From positions 1-64,000 of the forward strand of contig NZ_CP016353.1 in NCBI RefSeq assembly GCF_002240355.1: a stretch of DNA of 64,000 bases, in the 5' to 3' direction. The notes under the pieces are model-generated. The model made no database searches and had not been told where the DNA came from. It saw only the letters and a list, made by a program, of their open reading frames with translations. Below, piece after piece: positions 20,113-27,612 of this stretch (position 1 is the stretch's first letter; every line of letters starts with the position of its first letter). The translations under genes and the position numbers were made by a program. Origin of the DNA: Prauserella marina. GTDB taxonomy: Bacteria > Actinomycetota > Actinomycetes > Mycobacteriales > Pseudonocardiaceae.

Positions 20113-20817
20113 ATGGAGATGCCCTCGTGGAGGGACACGGACACAAAGCGCGGCAGCATGGCAAGGGGGGCGCTTTGGCTAGTACAGGAGATAGGCATCA
20201 ATGGCATCTTCACCAAGAGCGACGTGCGCGAAGCATTTCCCGAAGTCTCCCAGATTGATCGCCGATTGCGGGACTTGAGGGATTACGGCTGGCAGATCGA
20301 CACGCATCGTGAGGACCCCGAGCTGAAGCAGGATGAACAGCGCCTTGTCCAGGTGGGCGCTGAGGTATGGGTTCCTGGTCAGGCCAAGGCGAAGCCGAAG
20401 ACCAGCGTTACCGCCGCACAGCGCAAGAAGGTCATGGAGGCCGACGGATGGCTCTGCCGATCATGTGGTCTCGCGGGAGGTGACATCTACGACGACGGGG
20501 CTACCGCGCAGCTCGACATCGCTCGCCGTAACGTGCTGCTCCCGGATGGCACTGAAGAGGTCCAGCTCAGCACCGAGTGCAAAAAGTGCCGGGTGGGCGG
20601 TAGAGGCAGCGTCGTGGATCTCGGCGAGATCCTGCGACTCGTGGAGTTGCTCGGCCCGCTTGAGAAGACGATCTTTGGCGGTTGGCTGAGCGCCGACGAA
20701 CGTCGGCTCAGCGGTATGGAGAGGTTGTGGGGGCTCTACCGGGCAATGCCGGCTGATTCGCGTGCGGCCGTGCGGCGCGCCGTGCTCGGGGATGATGAAC
20801 TGGGAGTGAGGGTTTGA
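20113..20817 (+). CDS. Winged-helix and zinc-knuckle protein of putative defence operon
   Basis: 234 aa with an excellent ribosome site (TTAGGAGGAACGG). Residues 20-88 look like a winged helix (IFTKSDVREAFPEVSQIDRR followed by LRDLRDYGWQIDT). Residues 98-165 hold two knuckles, C115-RS-C118 and C156-KK-C159, spaced as in HNH/treble-clef nucleases (QRKKVMEADGWLCRSCGL). The place where HNH enzymes carry Asp-His reads AQLDIARRNVLLPDG, so the catalytic His is absent. It could be a divergent nuclease or a DNA-recognition subunit. First gene of a three-gene operon; its TGA overlaps the next ATG (TGATG). The function is inferred from context only. Confidence 0.7.
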   Translation: MEMPSWRDTDTKRGSMARGALWLVQEIGINGIFTKSDVREAFPEVSQIDRRLRDLRDYGWQIDTHREDPELKQDEQRLVQVGAEVWVPGQAKAKPKTSVTAAQRKKVMEADGWLCRSCGLAGGDIYDDGATAQLDIARRNVLLPDGTEEVQLSTECKKCRVGGRGSVVDLGEILRLVELLGPLEKTIFGGWLSADERRLSGMERLWGLYRAMPADSRAAVRRAVLGDDELGVRV

Positions 20818-22247
20818 TGCATCAGGAATTTCCCGCGCCACCACGAGCCGCGGAATTCAGTGAGCTGGTGAAGAAGCGGCTTGCGGAGGTGAAAGAGGCT
20901 GGAGCCACAAGGGAGACCGTGACGGTTGACTGGAACGGGCAGCCGCTGCACGTCGACGTGATCGAGTCACCACTCAGCGGTCTGTACTTCAACCCAGCGA
21001 CGCACCGTATCCGTGCGCAGCGCACGCACGACCCGAAACGCGACGCGGAGCTGAAAGCGGACCCGTACAGCACGGCGAGCCAGGAGTACTTGAAGTATTT
21101 GCTGCAGGCATCGCCGGCGGACCCAAACCGCAGGGACCCGGAGTTCGACGAGCTGCTTGTGAGTCTCAGGGACTTTAAACAGAACGACCCAGGGCTTATT
21201 ACTCACCAGGGTGTGCTGGTCAACGGAAACACACGCGCTGCCGCGCTGCGTGAGCTCGGGGTTCAGTCGATGCGTGTAGGTGTGCTGCCGGAGTCGTTCA
21301 CCTGGGACGATGTCAACGCGATCGAGCTTTCACTGCAACTGCGTAAGGACCACCGACGCGAGTACTCGTACATCAACAGGTTGCTTGCGATGGAGGAGCA
21401 AGCGTCGCTGGGACGGACACCGGAGAGGATCGCCAAGGAATTCCGCGTCCGGACCGAGACCTACGAGCAGGAGCGATGGATCCTCGGTGTGATCTACGAC
21501 TTGCTTGACCGAAGCAAGGATCAGGAGCACGGGACCGCTCTGAGATTGATCGACTTCGAGCAGCACCAGGAAAAATTCAAGGAACTGTACAGGGCGTGGA
21601 AAAAAATGAAGGCGATTGATCCTGACCGCGCCGATGTCCTCAGGGAGCTACGGCTCGCCGCGATCAGCCTCGACTTCGCGAAGACCGCTGTCCGCAACAT
21701 CGAGGACGGCTTGGAGTTCAGGGAGAAGTACCTGGACGAGCGGCTGCCGATGGAGTTCGCAAAGGCGAACTCCGCTGCCACAGCGGTCAGCATCCCAGGA
21801 CTGGACATCAGCGTTTCCGGTACATCCAGCACGGTCGCGGCGGCGCGGGACCTAACCGATCAGATCCTGAAGGCGAAGGCGGCTCGGGGAGCTACAGATC
21901 TGCTGTCCGATGAGCAGAGCCGCGCCGCCAGCGAAGTCTATGACCAGATAAGGGGTGCGTTCGACTTGGCACTGGATACGGCCGAGCGTCGGGCCAAACT
22001 CAAGAAGCGCAAGCAGATGGCGCCTGCCCGTTTGGCGGAGGCGAGTACGAACATTGATCAGTGCGTTGCCGACCTCGCGCAGGCGCGCAGCTCACGCTCG
22101 CTAGACGAAGAAGCCTTTGACGATGCCGTGCTCAAGCTGAGGGATAGCCTCCGCAAGCTTGCCAAGCAGGCCGGCCGGGGCCTCCAGGATCCCGGCGACG
22201 GCGTAACGTGGCTGCTCGATGCGACCGCACCGGGGGGAATTCGGTGA
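20817..22247 (+). CDS. ParB/Srx-like domain protein
   Basis: 476 aa. Residues 47-160 resemble the ParB/sulfiredoxin N-terminal domain: VIESPLSGLYFNPATHRIRA and then HQGVLVNGNTRAAALRELGV, where GNTR stands in the position of ParB's GERR box. Next comes a helical DNA-binding-like region (ELSLQLRKDHRREYSYINRL; RTPERIAKEFRVRTETYEQE) and then a long, charged, probably coiled-coil C terminus (300-476). It is far larger than chromosomal ParB and is not beside parA. ParB/Srx folds can act as CTPase switches, phosphotransferases or nucleases. It overlaps the next gene by GTGA. Confidence 0.72.
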   Translation: MHQEFPAPPRAAEFSELVKKRLAEVKEAGATRETVTVDWNGQPLHVDVIESPLSGLYFNPATHRIRAQRTHDPKRDAELKADPYSTASQEYLKYLLQASPADPNRRDPEFDELLVSLRDFKQNDPGLITHQGVLVNGNTRAAALRELGVQSMRVGVLPESFTWDDVNAIELSLQLRKDHRREYSYINRLLAMEEQASLGRTPERIAKEFRVRTETYEQERWILGVIYDLLDRSKDQEHGTALRLIDFEQHQEKFKELYRAWKKMKAIDPDRADVLRELRLAAISLDFAKTAVRNIEDGLEFREKYLDERLPMEFAKANSAATAVSIPGLDISVSGTSSTVAAARDLTDQILKAKAARGATDLLSDEQSRAASEVYDQIRGAFDLALDTAERRAKLKKRKQMAPARLAEASTNIDQCVADLAQARSSRSLDEEAFDDAVLKLRDSLRKLAKQAGRGLQDPGDGVTWLLDATAPGGIR

Positions 22248-24058
22248 CCAACGGCCGGCCGGAGCCGTCGCTGCGCCTCGACTTCGATGAGACGCGAACC
22301 AAGGTCATGATGAAGACAGTGCAGTCGCACCGTGATGACCTTGTGCGGCTGGGCACGCGTTTCCGCACGGGGGCGCAGCTCGGTCCGCTGGTGATTGCTG
22401 TTGACCTCGATGACCTCCTCTCTGAGCTGAACCTGCTTTCGGCCTGGCCCAGTCCTGACAGCGTGCAATGGGCGGATGCGCTCGCCGAACTCGTCCGCAG
22501 CAACGTGGACGACTCCACGGCGGTGCGGACGCAGTTAGACAATCCGGGTGCCGGTGGGAGCATTGATGCCGATGACGTTCCTTCGCTGCTTGGCAACGAC
22601 TGGGTCGGCGATCTTCGAGAGTTCCAGCGCAGGGACATTGCCCAGTTGCTCTCATTGAGGCACGGCGCGAACTTCAGCGTGCCTGGGGCAGGCAAGACCC
22701 GTGTTGCTTTGGCGGTGTTCGCAGCTCAGCGGGCGCGGGGTGCGGTTCAGCGCGTGCTCGTGGTGTGTCCCAAGTCGGCGTACGAGTCGTGGCAGTTCGA
22801 GAGCGTGGAGTGCTTTCGCAGGCCGCTTCGGACACAGGTCTTCGAACGCTCTATCGACTCGGCGACCGAGGTGTTGATCATCAACTACGAACGCCTCAGC
22901 AGGTCCGCTAGCGCACTAGCGGCCTGGCTGAAGGACGCACCATCGATGATGATTCTCGACGAGGCACACCGGATGAAGCTGGGAACCCGTGGCGCGTATG
23001 GCTCTGCGTGTATGGCGCTGGCACCACTGGCCCGCAGACGACTGATCCTCACTGGTACCCCTGCTCCGAACGGAGCGAAAGACCTCGAAAGCCTTATGGG
23101 CTTCTCGTGGCCGGGTTACGGCCACCGAACGGTTTCCTCGGCAGTTGCGGGCGGTGACCTTGTGCATGCCAGCACTGTTCTCCGGCCACTGTTTGCGCGC
23201 ACCACGAAGCTCGAACTCGGCCTTCCACCGATGGATACGAAGGTGCGCCTGGTTGATATGCCTGCGTTGCATGGGCAGATCTACGATTCCTTGGTAGGGA
23301 AGGAGGCAGGGGCCTCAGGACGCGACGATCTCGCAGCATTGGGCAGGACCGCGCTACGGTTGCTGATGGCGGCAACCAGCCCCGCGCTGTTGCTGGACGG
23401 CGACACCAAATACGAGCCGCTCGAATACCGGCTGCCCCCGGCAGACATTCCTAGAGGTGACTCTCTGTACACGTTGCTGAAGCGGTTGCCCGACTACGAG
23501 CTGTCCCCGAAGTACCAGGAAGCGGCCGCGATCGTTGCTAAAAACGCCGCGCGTGGCAGGAAAACGCTGGTGTGGACAACGTTCGTGCGTAGCCTAACGA
23601 CTCTGCATAAGCTCCTGGCGGGTTACCAACCAGCCATTATCCACGGCGGGACGATCGATCGTGCCGACGAACTGCGCCGGTTCCAGGACGATCCCGATTG
23701 CCTGGTGCTCGTGTCGAACCCGGCAACCCTTGGCGAAGGTATCAGCCTTCACCAGGTGTGCCACGACGCTGTCTATGTGGACCGCGATTTTGTGGCGGGC
23801 CGATTCCTGCAGAGTCTCGACCGAATTCACCGCCTCGGTCTCGCTGCGGATGTCGAGACGCGTGTGACCGTTCTTGCTGCTCGCGACACGATCGACGAGG
23901 TCGTCGAGTTGCGTTTGGCGAAGAAGCTTGAGTTCATGGGAAAGATCCTCGACGACCCATCCGTTCAGCAACTGTCGGATCTTGAGGAGGAGCCTGCGGT
24001 TGCGAGCGGCCTGGAGCCAAGTGATGTCCAGGCGCTTCTGAATCACATCAGCAGATGA
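22244..24058 (+). CDS. SNF2-type helicase/translocase
   Basis: 604 aa from GTG overlapping the previous stop. Superfamily 2 motifs: REFQRRDIAQLLSLRHG (about 125-141), Walker A FSVPGAGKTRVAL (144-156), VVCPKSAYESW (173-183), DEAH box MMILDEAHRMK (235-245), LILTGTPAPNG (267-277), C-terminal KTLVWTTFVRSLTTLHKLLA and arginine-finger SLDRIHRLG. The Walker A is PGAGKT rather than the usual GLGKT of SNF2 proteins. About 115 residues precede the motor with no recognised domain. It is likely the DNA-scanning motor of the system. No nuclease motif is visible in it. Confidence 0.85.
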   Translation: MTNGRPEPSLRLDFDETRTKVMMKTVQSHRDDLVRLGTRFRTGAQLGPLVIAVDLDDLLSELNLLSAWPSPDSVQWADALAELVRSNVDDSTAVRTQLDNPGAGGSIDADDVPSLLGNDWVGDLREFQRRDIAQLLSLRHGANFSVPGAGKTRVALAVFAAQRARGAVQRVLVVCPKSAYESWQFESVECFRRPLRTQVFERSIDSATEVLIINYERLSRSASALAAWLKDAPSMMILDEAHRMKLGTRGAYGSACMALAPLARRRLILTGTPAPNGAKDLESLMGFSWPGYGHRTVSSAVAGGDLVHASTVLRPLFARTTKLELGLPPMDTKVRLVDMPALHGQIYDSLVGKEAGASGRDDLAALGRTALRLLMAATSPALLLDGDTKYEPLEYRLPPADIPRGDSLYTLLKRLPDYELSPKYQEAAAIVAKNAARGRKTLVWTTFVRSLTTLHKLLAGYQPAIIHGGTIDRADELRRFQDDPDCLVLVSNPATLGEGISLHQVCHDAVYVDRDFVAGRFLQSLDRIHRLGLAADVETRVTVLAARDTIDEVVELRLAKKLEFMGKILDDPSVQQLSDLEEEPAVASGLEPSDVQALLNHISR

Positions 24059-24158
24059 TGGGCATCCTCTCGGCCGGTGAATCGGTGACACCCTGACCGT
24101 AGATATTCGTCGGCCTGGGCCGGATCCCTCGGCGGTGAGCCTGCCTCCCTGGGGGTTC

Positions 24159-24281
24159 TCAGTCGTCCTTCCGGCTGTAATAGAGCACCACGCCGATGAT
24201 CGCGGCGAGGATGACGATGGCGAACGGACCGACGGAGAAGGACCATGGGCCGATGCCGACGGTGTTCTCGGCGAGGTTCAT
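24159..24281 (-). CDS. 40-residue single-pass membrane protein
   Basis: Short gene, MNLAENTVGIGPWSFSVGPF then a hydrophobic span AIVILAAIIGVVLYYSRKDD, with GGAGGGTCC before the ATG. Its start overlaps the stop of the membrane-protein gene upstream by four bases, so translation is probably coupled. No known family recognised. Confidence 0.7.
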   Translation of the reverse strand: MNLAENTVGIGPWSFSVGPFAIVILAAIIGVVLYYSRKDD

Positions 24282-24880
24282 CGGACCCTCCTGCTCATGG
24301 CGGCGGCGTCCTCTTTGGTGGCTTTGAAGAAGGTCGCATACACGGGACCCGTGAGGAGCCAGGCGATGTTGATGAGGATCAGCCGCGCGGCCCATGACCA
24401 CAGCTCGTCCTCCCACAGCTCGTCGAGCGAACCGGGCACGTCCCATCCCGAGATCAGTTTCATCAACAGCATCGCGGGCACGGCGATCGCGCAGGCGACG
24501 ACGACGCGGAACCAGCTTCGCCATTCGTGGCGGACCTTCGCCGGACCGGTTCGAGGTGGTCGGACGGGACGGGGTGCGCCGGCGAAGCGGTGGGCGAACC
24601 AGGCGTCGGCTCGCGTGATGACGTAGTGGCCGAAGCCGACACTGAAGCCGAGATACACGGCGGCGAGTCCGTGAACGGTCGTCGGGGTCGCTCCTCTGGA
24701 AAGGTCGAACGCCACCAGGAGGATGAGAACGAGGTCGACAACCGGCACGCTGACGAGCAGGAAGGTGCTGACCCTGCGCAGCTTCAGCAGATAACGCGCG
24801 CACAATCCGAGCAGCAGCAGCACCCAGAACGCGATTTCGGTCGCGAGGATGGCGCCGACGATCCAGGTCCCTGAGTCCAT
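24278..24880 (-). CDS. Hypothetical integral membrane protein
   Basis: 200 aa from the ATG at 24880 (MDSGTWIVGAILATEIAF), with a longer in-frame start 12 codons upstream. Five hydrophobic stretches: about 5-25, 38-57, 67-88, 125-145 and 165-185, plus a conserved-looking WDVPGSLDELWEDELWSW loop. The function is not recognised. It runs divergently from the histidine kinase gene and shares the 162-base gap with it, so it may be a target of that system. Confidence 0.7.
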   Translation of the reverse strand: MDSGTWIVGAILATEIAFWVLLLLGLCARYLLKLRRVSTFLLVSVPVVDLVLILLVAFDLSRGATPTTVHGLAAVYLGFSVGFGHYVITRADAWFAHRFAGAPRPVRPPRTGPAKVRHEWRSWFRVVVACAIAVPAMLLMKLISGWDVPGSLDELWEDELWSWAARLILINIAWLLTGPVYATFFKATKEDAAAMSRRVR

Positions 24881-25042
24881 GACTCCACGTTCGCAAGATC
24901 GACAGTCGCTTTTCATCGGCCAGATGCCCTGACTCCGCTCCCCGTACGTAAACCCTTCGGGCTACGCCCCTCGGGGGTTGCCGAGGGCAATGCCGCCGGG
25001 TGGAATTGAAGGAACGGCCATCGAGCCAGGTGAGGAGGGGCG

Positions 25043-26251
25043 GTGAACGAGGTGGACGGACTGTCGCGACCTGCCACGCGCGACATGTGGGTCAGCGCGG
25101 GATACGTGCTGGTCGCGGTGGCGTTCGTGTTCGTGCCCGCCGTCGGCATCGAGTGGCGCCCAGCGTCGTCGTCGCTGGTGCTGATCGGGAGCATCGTCGC
25201 GGCCGTCGTGCTCGGCATCGCCCACGTCTTCCGTCGCTCACTCCCCGGTGCGGTCGTCGTCATCAGCGTGGTGACTCTGGTGACCGAGGCGGCCGTCACG
25301 GGCACGACCTCGTTCGGGGTGGTGCTGCTCGCCTGCGATGCCCTCTATTGTCTCGTGATCAGCCGGTCGACGCCCCAGACTTGGCGGTTGCTGCCCGCGC
25401 TCGCGGCGGGGTGTCTTTCGCTGGCTGTCGTCGGGCTGCTGTTGACGCCCGTGCTGGCCGCACCGCTGGTGCAGATGACGATCTTGCTTCTCGCCGTGGG
25501 TGTGACGCTGTGGTGGGGCGTGAGTGTGCGCATTCCGATGAACGAGGCCGACCACGAACGTGAACGCGCCGTTCTGCTCGCCGAGGCCGCCGAGGCGAAA
25601 CAGCGTGCGGTGGTCACCGCGGAGCGGCTCCAGATCAGCCGCGAAATGCACGATGCCATTTCAGGGCATTTGTCAGCGATCGCGATGCAGTCGGCGGCCG
25701 CGACGGCAGCACCACAGCCGCTGGATGCCGCTGAACTCCGGTCGCGGATGGAGCGGGTCCGGACCTTGAGCTTGGACGCGATGGCGGACATGCGCACGCT
25801 CATCGAGGTGCTGCGCACCGAGGAATCCGGTCCGATCGCGGTGCCCTGCGACTGGTCGTCCGTCACCGACCTGATCGAACAGGCGAGAGCATCGGGTACC
25901 TCGGTCACCATGGTCGGTGACGACCCCCGTTCGGTCGATCTCGACCACCCTGGTGGAATCGCGGCATGCAATGTCGTCCGCGAGGCGCTCGTGAACGCCG
26001 CCAAACACGCTCCGGGTGGTGAGGTGACCATTGTGATCACTCGTGGGGACGACGAACTGGAGATCGCGGCGACGAACCGTTGTGAGGCACCGAGTTCTGT
26101 GACGACTCCCGGTTCCGGTTATGGACTGCTTGGTCTTGCGGAACGGGTTCGCCTGTGTGGTGGCGATCTTCAGGTCGACCGGTCAGCTGAATCGTGGACT
26201 TTGCGGGCCTGCCTCCCGTTGTCGGTCAAGCAGGAAGTGAGTCATGCCTAG
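25043..26251 (+). CDS. Two-component sensor histidine kinase, NarL/DesK type
   Basis: 402 aa from GTG after GAGGAGGGG. The N-terminal half has about six membrane spans (residues 17-160). A short coiled linker leads to a HisKA_3 dimerisation helix QISREMHDAISGHLSAIAMQ with phospho-acceptor His203, then a GHKL ATPase domain (VVREALVNAAKHAPGGEV; GSGYGLLGLAERVRLCGG). The signal is unknown. It overlaps the response regulator gene by 8 bases. Confidence 0.9.
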   Translation: MNEVDGLSRPATRDMWVSAGYVLVAVAFVFVPAVGIEWRPASSSLVLIGSIVAAVVLGIAHVFRRSLPGAVVVISVVTLVTEAAVTGTTSFGVVLLACDALYCLVISRSTPQTWRLLPALAAGCLSLAVVGLLLTPVLAAPLVQMTILLLAVGVTLWWGVSVRIPMNEADHERERAVLLAEAAEAKQRAVVTAERLQISREMHDAISGHLSAIAMQSAAATAAPQPLDAAELRSRMERVRTLSLDAMADMRTLIEVLRTEESGPIAVPCDWSSVTDLIEQARASGTSVTMVGDDPRSVDLDHPGGIAACNVVREALVNAAKHAPGGEVTIVITRGDDELEIAATNRCEAPSSVTTPGSGYGLLGLAERVRLCGGDLQVDRSAESWTLRACLPLSVKQEVSHA

Positions 26252-26912
26252 AGTTCTTGTCGTCGACGATCACTCCTCGGTGCGAGCGGGTGTCAAAGCA
26301 ATCCTCGCCGCCGATCCGCACATCGAGGTCGTCGGCGAAGCCGCGACCGCGCGGGAAGCGATCGGCGCGGTCGAACAGCTCGCCCCTGACATCATCATGC
26401 TCGACCTTCAATTGCCCGACCGGGACGGTATCGCCGTGTGCCGCGAGATCGTCGAGCGGACCCGAACGCGAGTCCTGATCCTGACCGCATTCGAGATCGA
26501 GGACAACATCACGGCCACGCTCGAAGCGGGGGCCTCCGGTTTTCTCGCCAAAACCGCGGAACCGGGCCAGATGATCGACGCGGTCCGCGCCGTCGCCGCG
26601 GGGCACGCCTATCTCACACCGTCGGTCACCCGGCACGTGATCAAACACGTGACCGGCCGGGTCCCCGAGACCTCGGTGGCTCGCCCGCGCGCGGTGTCGC
26701 CGCCTTCGCCCGAGCTGACCAGCCGCGAGCGGGAGATCTGGCGGCTCCTCGGCGAGGGACAGACGAACAAGCAGATCGCGAGAGAACTCACGATCTCACC
26801 GGCGACCGCGAAGACACACGTCTCGCGCATCCTGCAAAAGCTCGGTGTGTCCACGCGTACTCAGGCCGCTTTGCTTGCTCGTTCCGACGAGTCCCAGGTG
26901 CGCGAAGGCTGA
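26244..26912 (+). CDS. LuxR/NarL-family response regulator
   Basis: 222 aa. Receiver domain PRVLVVDDHSSVRAGVKAIL with phosphorylation site Asp54 (IIMLDLQLPDRDG) and the Lys in SGFLAKTAEPG; C-terminal LuxR helix-turn-helix (LTSREREIWRLLGEGQTNKQ, then KTHVSRILQKLGV). Cognate partner of the overlapping kinase gene. It ends immediately against the stop codon of the convergent TetR gene, with no space for a terminator. Confidence 0.93.
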   Translation: MPRVLVVDDHSSVRAGVKAILAADPHIEVVGEAATAREAIGAVEQLAPDIIMLDLQLPDRDGIAVCREIVERTRTRVLILTAFEIEDNITATLEAGASGFLAKTAEPGQMIDAVRAVAAGHAYLTPSVTRHVIKHVTGRVPETSVARPRAVSPPSPELTSREREIWRLLGEGQTNKQIARELTISPATAKTHVSRILQKLGVSTRTQAALLARSDESQVREG

Positions 26913-27488
26913 TCAGTTCGCGATGAACACGTCCAGTAGCAGGTTCATGCGTGCTTCGCGGAGGTCGGGACGCAGTCGTGCCCCCAGCATGAGCGTGGCG
27001 AATCCGTGGATGGCGCTCCAGAAGACCTCGGCGAGGGTGTCGAGATCGCGATCGCCAGCGACGGGTTCCAGTGCTGCCAGCAGCTCGTCGAAGCCGGCCC
27101 GCAGTTCTTGCGGCGTTTCGCTTGTGCCGAACGGGATGTCCAGTTGCTGGAGGAACATCGCGTCGTAGAGCGCGGGTCTTTTCTCGGCGAAGTCGAGGTA
27201 GGCCATGGATGCCGCTCGCAGTGCCTCGGTCGGGTCGTCCTGTGCGGACCTCGCGGCGTGCAATGCCTTGGCGAGTTCACCGAAACCCTGAATGGCCACT
27301 GCCCGCACGATCGCGTCCTTGCCCGCGAAGTGGCTGTAGAGCACGGGCTGGCTGTACTCGACGCTCTCAGCGAGCCGCCGGGTCGTCACGGCGTCCCAGC
27401 CTTCCCGCTCCGCGAGTTCTCTCGCGGTGTCGATGATGAGCTTGTGACGCCGCGCGCGTTCGCGTTCGCGGCGTTCCCGAATGGCCAT
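26913..27488 (-). CDS. TetR-family transcriptional regulator
   Basis: 191 aa from MAIRERRERERARRHKLIID. The helix-turn-helix is WDAVTTRRLAESVEYSQPVL with YSHFAGKDAIVRA; the C-terminal ligand domain is of the TetR_C type with GFDELLAAL and FWSAIHGFATLMLGARL. The frame is open another 30 codons upstream, but MAIRERRE is the typical beginning. It is divergent from the methyltransferase gene; the perfect inverted repeat at 27568-27594 between them is a candidate operator. Confidence 0.88.
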   Translation of the reverse strand: MAIRERRERERARRHKLIIDTARELAEREGWDAVTTRRLAESVEYSQPVLYSHFAGKDAIVRAVAIQGFGELAKALHAARSAQDDPTEALRAASMAYLDFAEKRPALYDAMFLQQLDIPFGTSETPQELRAGFDELLAALEPVAGDRDLDTLAEVFWSAIHGFATLMLGARLRPDLREARMNLLLDVFIAN

Positions 27489-27567
27489 GAGCCGAAATCT
27501 AGCACCGCTAGGCAGTCGAGCGGCCGACACGGTGTCGCGGCACGGCCGAAACCGGGCCGCCGCTTGT

Positions 27568-27594
27568 ACTGTCGTCACGGCCGGTGACGACAGT
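27568..27594. promoter_or_regulatory. Perfect inverted repeat upstream of methyltransferase
   Basis: Arms ACTGTCGTCAC (27568-27578) and GTGACGACAGT (27584-27594) separated by GGCCG. It ends 18 bases before the methyltransferase GTG, overlapping its probable promoter or leader, and lies in the gap with the divergent TetR gene. Length and symmetry fit a TetR operator. Confidence 0.65.
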
Positions 27595-27612
27595 CGATGA
27601 ACGGGAGCCGAC

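Noticed and set aside
20817-22247. Chromosomal partition ParB
   Set aside because: Too long, no parA next to it, and no typical ParB HTH; it sits in a methylase/helicase island.
20113-24058. Assignment of the operon to DISARM
   Set aside because: A SNF2 helicase and nearby C5 methylase fit in part, but DrmB (DUF1998) and DrmC (PLD) are missing and a ParB/Srx-like protein is present instead.
17003-24158. Integrative element with att sites at tRNA-Ala
   Set aside because: No copy of the tRNA 3' end near 24.06-24.16 kb and no integrase or excisionase gene seen.
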